From contig LNBW01000066.1 of NCBI GenBank assembly GCA_001567255.1, positions 16,082 through 80,081 on the forward strand: 64,000 nucleotides of DNA, given 5' to 3'. The notes below the pieces were generated by a model. It was given only the letters and a program-made list of their open reading frames with translations, made no database searches and had not been told where the DNA came from. Source of the DNA: Bacteroidetes bacterium OLB9 (GTDB lineage: Bacteria > Bacteroidota > Bacteroidia > Chitinophagales > Saprospiraceae). The position numbers and the translations under genes are program-made. Below, one piece after another: positions 57,939-64,000 of the stretch (within the stretch, counting starts at the first letter, position 1; each line of letters opens with the position of its first letter).

Positions 57939-58589
57939 ATGTATCAGAACATTAGAGCATACGCAGACCACCATCATGTGGCACTTGTTGCTGTATCCAA
58001 GACAAAGCCTGCTGACTTGATTCGTGAACTGTACGATCAAGGACAGCGCATCTTTGGTGAAAATCGGGTACAAGAAATGGTCGAAAAATATGAGCTGCTG
58101 CCTACCGATATTGAATGGCATCTCATAGGTCACCTACAAAAAAATAAAGTAAAGTACATAGCGCCATTTGTGTCGCTGGTTCACTCTGTTGACAGTAATG
58201 ACCTACTTAAAGTCATTCATAAAGAAGCTTTAAAAAATAAAAGGGTCATTCCTGTTTTACTTCAATTTCACATCGCCGATGAAGAGACTAAGTTTGGACT
58301 GTCCATCGAAGAGGCTGAAAGTATTTTAACGGATATGGAGCAGCGTCCATTATCAGGCATACAGATAGTCGGTGTCATGGGTATGGCTACATTTACTGAT
58401 AATACCGACCAGATTAGAGAGGAGTTTAGAAGGTTAAAGCAATATTTTGATCGCTTAAAAGCACGTTTTTTCCACGAAAGTGAAGTCTTCAAGCATATTT
58501 CCATGGGTATGTCGGGTGATTACAAAATAGCCATCGAAGAAGGGTCAACCATGATACGGGTTGGGAGTGCTATCTTTGGAGCCAGATGA
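57939..58589 (+). CDS. YggS-family PLP-binding protein
   Basis: PLP-homeostasis protein (PLPBP/YggS) in the alanine-racemase N-domain fold. The 216-residue protein carries the PLP Lys21 in LVAVSKTKP, GENRVQEMVEKYE, WHLIGHLQKNK, HSVDS, and the phosphate-binding SMGMSGDYKIAIEEGSTMIR and VGSAIFGAR. It lies 20 bp after the deoxynucleoside kinase gene and is convergent with the MFS transporter. Confidence 0.94.
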   Translation: MYQNIRAYADHHHVALVAVSKTKPADLIRELYDQGQRIFGENRVQEMVEKYELLPTDIEWHLIGHLQKNKVKYIAPFVSLVHSVDSNDLLKVIHKEALKNKRVIPVLLQFHIADEETKFGLSIEEAESILTDMEQRPLSGIQIVGVMGMATFTDNTDQIREEFRRLKQYFDRLKARFFHESEVFKHISMGMSGDYKIAIEEGSTMIRVGSAIFGAR

Positions 58590-58595
58590 TGCAAA

Positions 58596-59948
58596 TTATC
58601 CTTTTTGCAATGCGACATCGTCTTTATCATCTACAAAGACAGAAGCTACTGCACCCAGCAACATAAATATCCCAGCAATGATGAGCGCATAAATGGCATG
58701 ACCATTGTAGAAAAACTTTAACATGGGCCCACCGATAAGACCATTTGCAATCTGAGGAATGGTGATGAATAAATTGAAAATACCCATATAGATTCCCATC
58801 TTATGGGCAGGAATAGCACCTGCTAGCATCGCATACGGCATAGCAAGAATACTCGCCCAAGCAATGCCGACACCAATCATAGGGAATATCAGCAAGTCTG
58901 GATCACTGATAAAATAGATAGATATGAGACCGAGTCCGCCTACAAGCAATGCCAATGCATGGGTATATTTCCGGCCTATCTTTCCAGCTATAGACGGCAA
59001 AGCAAATGCGAATACCGCAGATACTAAATTGTATATGCCGAAGATATAACCTACCTTATTGCCTGCTTCTTGATAGAGAGGTGATTGTGTATCATTGGCA
59101 GCTAGCCCATAAACATGTTCGGCGATCGCCGGTGTACTGTACACCCACATTCCGAATAAGGCAAACCAGGCACAAAACTGAACAAGTCCTAATTGACGCA
59201 TAGTGTGTGGCATCTTACTGATGTCTTTAAATATTGATGTCAATAACATACCGGATTTTGTTGGCTCTTCAGCCATACTTCCGTCATCGAATGCGGCTAG
59301 TTCTTCCGGGCTATATTCTGTTGTGGTAAAAATCGTCCATAATATGGCAGCCATCAATAGCAAGGCGCCTATAAAAAACGAATAAATAACATTGTCAGGC
59401 ACTCCGCCTGTAGGTGAAACAGCCGCGACACCAAACCAATTGACCAAGATCGTAGGCAACCATGAACCAACCACTGCACCGAGCCCAATCAACACTGTCT
59501 GAATGGCAAATCCTGCTGTACGTTGATCTGTCGAAAGCTTATCGGCTACTAGCGCACGAAATGGCTCCATTGATATATTAAAAGAAATATCCATGATCAT
59601 CAACATACCTGCTCCTACCCACAAAGCAGGCAAAATAGCCGTAAAAAGCCCTGCATTGGGCATCATTATCAAACCTATCGATGCCATGATAGCTCCCAAT
59701 AAAAAATAAGGTTTTCTTCTTCCCATTTTTGTCCATGTGCGGTCACTGTAGTGGCCGATGATCGGCTGTACCAGCATACCTGTGATCGGAGCCACTAACC
59801 AGAACCATCCTAAATGTGCGGTATCCGCTCCGAGTGTCTGTAATATGCGTGAAGCATTGGCATTTTGCAGGGCAAACCCTGTCTGAATCCCAAGAAATCC
59901 AACGCTCATATTCCAGATAGCTGCACGCGACAATAAGGGTTTTTTCAT
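58596..59948 (-). CDS. MFS sugar transporter (SLC45 / maltose type)
   Basis: Starting at ATG 59948 (MKKPLLSRAAIWNMSVGFLG) gives 450 residues with 12 predicted transmembrane helices; the longer frame from 60020 adds an out-of-family leader. Family motifs are WFWLVAPITGMLVQPIIGHYSDRTWTKMGRRKP (first loop; quoted in parts) and MEPFRALVADKLSTDQR. This is the GPH/SLC45-like maltose or sucrose group. It lies 200 bp downstream of a GH13 amylase on the same strand, supporting uptake of maltose or maltodextrin. No susCD genes are in the window. Confidence 0.88.
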   Translation of the reverse strand: MKKPLLSRAAIWNMSVGFLGIQTGFALQNANASRILQTLGADTAHLGWFWLVAPITGMLVQPIIGHYSDRTWTKMGRRKPYFLLGAIMASIGLIMMPNAGLFTAILPALWVGAGMLMIMDISFNISMEPFRALVADKLSTDQRTAGFAIQTVLIGLGAVVGSWLPTILVNWFGVAAVSPTGGVPDNVIYSFFIGALLLMAAILWTIFTTTEYSPEELAAFDDGSMAEEPTKSGMLLTSIFKDISKMPHTMRQLGLVQFCAWFALFGMWVYSTPAIAEHVYGLAANDTQSPLYQEAGNKVGYIFGIYNLVSAVFAFALPSIAGKIGRKYTHALALLVGGLGLISIYFISDPDLLIFPMIGVGIAWASILAMPYAMLAGAIPAHKMGIYMGIFNLFITIPQIANGLIGGPMLKFFYNGHAIYALIIAGIFMLLGAVASVFVDDKDDVALQKG

Positions 59949-60148
59949 TAGATTGTATTTAAACTGCTCAATAGATATGTATGCCGGCAACAAATATAAG
60001 ATAAGCCAACAATTAACCATACATACTATTGAAAATAATTGTAATTCGGAAGATTATTGATCTACTGACCTCTAAATTGTGAAACTGTGGTGTGGCCCTT
60101 GTAAAGCTGCTACACACAACAATTGTCCGGAATTTTGATTATTTCTAA

Positions 60149-61471
60149 CTACTTATTATTCACTACTATCAGCCATTCCCAGGGTAGTAATTGAATCTCA
60201 TGGCCAGGTTCAAAATACACTTCACTTTGATCAAATGCATTTTTTCCAGATATCACACGATCAGAAGCTGCTTTTTGGTGCTGAGGAGTAAGATTGACTA
60301 AAACTGAAACTTTATTATCATCTTTTTCACGCTCAAAGGCAAAAATCGGACTATCGATCATTATTCTTTGCACAGGAGCACCAAAGTAGCTATTCCACAT
60401 GGCCTTATTGTCTCGTTTGAGCTGCAGCAACGATTTATAAAAACCTTCATATGCAAAATGACGAAAATCAATCAAATCCTTATCAAAAAACTTGAGTCGG
60501 TATGGAATCGGTTCTTCCTGACCGGAGTAAATTAGAGGAATTCCACTCAATGTAAAGGATACCACAGCAAAAGCCTGATGTGCTTCTCCCATACGTTCTA
60601 TTTCCGAACCAGACCATGAATTTTCATCATGATTAGACGTGAAAAACATATAACTACCCGGCAAATTCATATTATTGTAAACATTCAACCATTCATCCAG
60701 GACTCGAAAAGGTGCTTTGTGCTGAGCTATAGAATTGAATAAGTGGTGGGCATTCCAGCCATAAATAGCATGAAAGCATCCTGAACGTAAATGTTCCGCT
60801 TCTTCGGACTCAGCTACCATAAACACATCTTGATTAACTACTCTCAACTCATCAGAAACCTCACGCCAGAAATCAAGCGGTACCAACATCGCCATATCCT
60901 GCCTAAAGCCATCGACTTTCATTTCTGTCAGCCAATAAATCATATCTTCTATCATGGTCTGCCTCATCTTCTGATTGTCATAATTCAGATCTGCCACATC
61001 TGTCCAACCTATTGACTTGCCAGTATTATCAAGGGGTTCGGATATTTTACCCGAAATATCTTTGGTGTAAAAATCAGGGTGTTGCTCCATCCAAACATGA
61101 TCCCAGCCAGTATGATTAGGTACCCAGTCTATGATGATATACATACCCAATGCATGGATTTGATCAATCAATTGTTTTAAAGACGCTTTTGAACCCAGTT
61201 CAGGATTGACAGCTCTATAATCACTTACTGCATAGTAACTACCGAGCTTACCTTTTCGGCGGGTAGTGCTGATAGGAAAAACCGGCATGAACCAAAGTAT
61301 ATCCACACCCATATTTTTCAGGCGCTCCAGATGATGACTGAAAGCGTCAAAAGTGCCTTCCGGAGTATATTGGCGTATATTGACTTCATATAGTGAAGAC
61401 GCTTTGGCCCATTCAGGCCAGTATGTCACATTACTGAAAGCTGCAGTCATATTGTATGGTTTACTATTCAC
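60149..61471 (-). CDS. GH13 alpha-amylase-family glycosidase
   Basis: The 440-residue enzyme has a (beta/alpha)8 barrel with the GH13 motifs: DWVPNH at 115-120, DGFRQD with nucleophile Asp192, the acid/base Glu221 in MVAESEE, and Asp282 in TSNHDENSW. There is no signal peptide, so it likely acts in the cytoplasm on maltodextrins brought in by the neighbouring transporter. The N-terminus could start at Met8 (MTAAFSNV). Substrate specificity within GH13 is not established from sequence alone. Confidence 0.92.
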   Translation of the reverse strand: MNSKPYNMTAAFSNVTYWPEWAKASSLYEVNIRQYTPEGTFDAFSHHLERLKNMGVDILWFMPVFPISTTRRKGKLGSYYAVSDYRAVNPELGSKASLKQLIDQIHALGMYIIIDWVPNHTGWDHVWMEQHPDFYTKDISGKISEPLDNTGKSIGWTDVADLNYDNQKMRQTMIEDMIYWLTEMKVDGFRQDMAMLVPLDFWREVSDELRVVNQDVFMVAESEEAEHLRSGCFHAIYGWNAHHLFNSIAQHKAPFRVLDEWLNVYNNMNLPGSYMFFTSNHDENSWSGSEIERMGEAHQAFAVVSFTLSGIPLIYSGQEEPIPYRLKFFDKDLIDFRHFAYEGFYKSLLQLKRDNKAMWNSYFGAPVQRIMIDSPIFAFEREKDDNKVSVLVNLTPQHQKAASDRVISGKNAFDQSEVYFEPGHEIQLLPWEWLIVVNNK

Positions 61472-61675
61472 ATATCCTAGAGCGCTATGATATGAAACAA
61501 GAAAAGCTATTCATCTATAAATTTGGATACCACCACTTCTCGACCTTACCTATCTCAATTATTAATCACCCAAAATAAAACTTAATCAATGTAAAATTAA
61601 ACTTAAAGATATCTTTTTGGCGAGATTTTAGTAACATTTTATTGAAAAAGGTCTCTTTCTTCCCTTATTTAAAAG

Positions 61676-62409
61676 CTATTCTTCTTCATCAGCATTCTGA
61701 AATTGATATTTTTTATCATCAGATTTTGCAAATAAAATGCCGGCCATGCCTGATACCAGATCAACCAAAGTATGCAGTACAATGACTATAAATAGCGAGC
61801 CTGAGTACAAAAATATAATCCCAAACAACAATGCCATGATAAAAAATTTTGATCACCGCTAGCCATCCCTGATAAATATGGCCAGTAGCAAATGCCAATG
61901 CAGGAATAATCAGAGCCATCCACCACACAAACTCAAAAGTTTTGCCCACTTCGAGAATATAATTCATGAGATATCCTCTATAAACGATTTCTTCACCTAT
62001 GCCTGCGGCCAATGCCAAAAATATGTAATGTTTATATTCCGTCCACGTCTGAGGAATAATATAGGATATTTCCTCAATTTTCTGAGATTCGCGATCTTTA
62101 AAAAATCAAGCTCACAACAACATCGCCTACATACAGCACCACAACAGCGACAATCGCCCAGATGACCGTATTATTAATAATAGGCCACTTAAAACCAAAG
62201 ATATGCCATGGTCGACCACTGATATTCCATGCGGTAAGTACTAATGATGCTCCGATCAAAAGTACCAGACCATTGGTATAAAAAAGATGTTTTTTAGGCG
62301 GTAAAAAGGCTATTAAATCCTTATCCGGCGGACCTGAACGCAGCGACATCATGGGAAGGATCACCATGATAAAAAAGGCCAACAAATGGTCAAAAAAATT
62401 ATACTCCAA
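61676..62409 (-). pseudogene. CPBP-family intramembrane metalloprotease, two apparent frameshifts
   Basis: Two separate frames, 62098-62409 and 61761-62018, belong to one gene. Removing a base from A6 at 62100-62105 continues VSLIFKDRESQKIEEISYII into LALAAGIGEEIVYRGYLMN, which holds the EExxxR catalytic motif of CPBP (Abi/CAAX) proteases. Removing a base from A6 at 61841-61846 then gives IKIFIMALLFGIIFLYSGSL and VLHTLVDLVSGMAGILFAK to a TAG at 61676. The corrected protein has about 244 residues with the family's six to eight helices. CPBP members often serve peptide processing or immunity; no role is assignable here. Confidence 0.82.
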
Positions 62410-62481
62410 GGGATTATTTTAGGGTAAAAATAAGATAATTAGTGTATTATAAAAAAAAACGGAAACATATTCAAATGTTCT

Positions 62482-63519
62482 TTATCGACTTTCAAAGTGT
62501 TTTCTTACCGCAGGGACAACCTTTGTACCATACAACTCAATGGTTTTCAACATCTGAGCATGAGTTGGACCCCCAACATCGATATGGGCAATAAATTGTC
62601 TGATATCAAACATTTCCAGGGTTTGAATAATTTTTTCAGTGACTTCATCAACATTTCCCATATAAAGTGCTCCCTGAGGACTCATTCCTGCTGCAAAACT
62701 CTGCTGTGTATATCTACTGGTCCATCCACGCTCTCCTCCGATCTTATTCATCGAATGCGCATATCGCGGAAAGTAATCTTTTAAAATAATCTCTTTCGAT
62801 TCTGCGATGAATGTATGAGAATGTATGCCTATACTCATACTATTTAAATCATGACCATACTCTAGATAGGTTTCTTTATAAAAATCAATAAGCGATTTGA
62901 ATTGTATAGGCATCCCGCCAATGATGGCAAAAACAATCGGCAATCCTAATTTAGCAGCGCGATGTACTGATTCAGGCGTTCCGCCAACAGCTATGGAAAT
63001 AGGAATCTGTCGCTCTGGTCGTGGATAGATGGTCTGATTTTGAATAGGAGCTCGGAATTTACCTTGCCATGTTATCCGTTCTTTTGATCTGAGTTCAAGA
63101 AGCAACTGCAATTTTTCACTAAATAGTTCATTGTAATCCTGAAGATTATAACCAAAAAGTGGAAATGACTCAATAAAACTGCCTCGCCCTGCCATAATTT
63201 CAGCTCTCTGGCCTGAAATAAGGTCAATCATAGCATAATCTTGATATAACTTTACCGGATCTGCCGAACTCACAACATTGACACCACTCGAAAGCTTGAT
63301 ACTTTTGGTTACACCGGCTAAGGTTGCCAGCATGATTTCAGGTGCTGATACTGCATAATCATTCCTATGGTGCTCACCCATCACAAACTTATCTATACCT
63401 AGCTCATCCGCCAGCTTCACTTCTTCAATAATTTCTTTTAGTCTCTCGGAAGCACTTTGATATTGTTGAGTTTCAAAATTAAAACTCATATCTCCAAACA
63501 TTCCTATTCCTAATTCCAT
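62482..63519 (-). CDS. LLM-class flavin-dependent oxidoreductase
   Basis: Bacterial-luciferase-like TIM-barrel enzyme of 345 residues using FMN. Recognisable are the start MELGIGMFGDMSFN, LADELGIDKFVMGEHHRNDYAVSAPE (partly quoted), the GSFIESFPLFGYNLQDY region, ISIAVGGTPESVHRAAKLGLP and EVTEKIIQTLEMF. These enzymes oxidise varied substrates, so no reaction is assigned. It stands alone. Confidence 0.9.
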   Translation of the reverse strand: MELGIGMFGDMSFNFETQQYQSASERLKEIIEEVKLADELGIDKFVMGEHHRNDYAVSAPEIMLATLAGVTKSIKLSSGVNVVSSADPVKLYQDYAMIDLISGQRAEIMAGRGSFIESFPLFGYNLQDYNELFSEKLQLLLELRSKERITWQGKFRAPIQNQTIYPRPERQIPISIAVGGTPESVHRAAKLGLPIVFAIIGGMPIQFKSLIDFYKETYLEYGHDLNSMSIGIHSHTFIAESKEIILKDYFPRYAHSMNKIGGERGWTSRYTQQSFAAGMSPQGALYMGNVDEVTEKIIQTLEMFDIRQFIAHIDVGGPTHAQMLKTIELYGTKVVPAVRKHFESR

Positions 63520-63626
63520 AAATTTAATATATTATGATTTTTATTAAAATATAAATTAATGCAATAAAAATAGCCTAATATTTTGTCAATAATACCTCAT
63601 TTACTGAAATATATAATGCTTGCTCA

Positions 63627-63899
63627 TTAAACATACCCAAGGTTAGAAAGGTTGGTAAAAGTAAAAACTCGATCATTCATTGTATGACACTTTAGAAATA
63701 TTCGCTTCAGCGGATTCGTTCTAAAATGATCATAGTTGTAAATGTTTAGCGTAATAATAGCATCGAGTAAAGATATATATGCTCCACTTACTACATTATT
63801 GGTAGCAAACCCAAGTATGGGTAAATGACCAGCTTTAATTTGATAGCTTGTGTCTTTATCCCTTGAAAATCGACCCAATATTAAAACAATACTTAACAA
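63627..63899 (-). CDS. Doubtful 90-codon frame
   Basis: A minus-strand frame of 90 codons with no recognisable domain, signal peptide or -7 element. It may be a fragment of a larger decayed gene or chance. The last 100 bp of the window (63900-64000) shows no gene. Confidence 0.25.
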   Translation of the reverse strand: MLSIVLILGRFSRDKDTSYQIKAGHLPILGFATNNVVSGAYISLLDAIITLNIYNYDHFRTNPLKRIFLKCHTMNDRVFTFTNLSNLGYV

Positions 63900-64000
63900 A
63901 AATTGTCTCTCTAACGGTTATAACTCCATTGTATGGAATATACGGACACGACGGCTTCTAAACTTGTCTTGGCTTTTGATGCGAAGCGCCTTTTTTAATA

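Noticed and set aside
1..64000. tRNA, rRNA or known riboswitch
   Set aside because: No cloverleaf-type sequence, rRNA stretch or familiar riboswitch core was found by reading; a covariance search would be needed to be certain.

Overview
The window is chromosomal DNA from a member of the Bacteroidota, probably a gliding or type IX-secreting lineage near Saprospiraceae or Chitinophagales. The evidence is a porP/sprF-gldK-gldL-gldM-gldN cluster, many TAnnTTTG-type -7 promoter elements, few Shine-Dalgarno sites, lipoprotein signals ending in Cys, and typical Bacteroidota neighbours such as DUF3822 next to rsmD. No rRNA, tRNA or CRISPR array was recognised.

Layout. 0-8.6 kb (minus strand): purH, the T9SS core gldN/M/L/K, a PorP/SprF protein, an MBL-fold hydrolase and a small conserved protein. 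8.6-12.4 kb: an outer-membrane barrel, a lipoprotein, rbfA and recG. 12.7-22 kb: a large FAD/Fe-S oxidoreductase, a YbjQ protein, a DEAD-box helicase, membrane proteins and a DUF4403-type lipoprotein. 22-29.6 kb: a CcoI-type copper ATPase, an ALDH7 dehydrogenase, a fused FtcD and a secreted protein. 37.8-47 kb: a TPR lipoprotein, a small lipoprotein, a TPR protein, gyrA, a lipase, a ferredoxin and a beta-propeller-like protein. 47.6-53.2 kb: tandem ssb genes, a giant nuclease-helicase and mpl. 53.2-63.5 kb: a CHAP amidase, tsaD, DUF3822, rsmD, a LolD-like ATPase, a deoxynucleoside kinase, a YggS protein, an MFS sugar transporter with a GH13 amylase, a CPBP protease and a luciferase-like oxidoreductase.

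29.6-37.7 kb is an accessory island. Three directly oriented, strongly similar noncoding repeats of about 350 bp, plus a short fourth copy of the repeat head, separate small gene groups: NDH-2; a PIN toxin with a 49-residue partner and a Cys-motif protein; secreted or lipoprotein genes; and a membrane pair. A decayed tyrosine recombinase end lies at its right edge. I consider this cassette-like organisation the best candidate for an undescribed system. A second, older repeat family (about 150 bp) lies in intergenic gaps at 12.4, 16.2, 17.8 and 47.1 kb and brackets the DEAD-box gene.

Quality warning. Five genes (DUF4403, NDH-2, mpl, a 64-codon membrane gene, CPBP protease) are restored by removing single bases from A/T homopolymers, seven events in all and all +1. 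This points to insertion-type sequencing error more than biology, although real decay or slippage cannot be excluded for each. One further gene (34.3-35.5 kb) is split by a single in-frame TGA.
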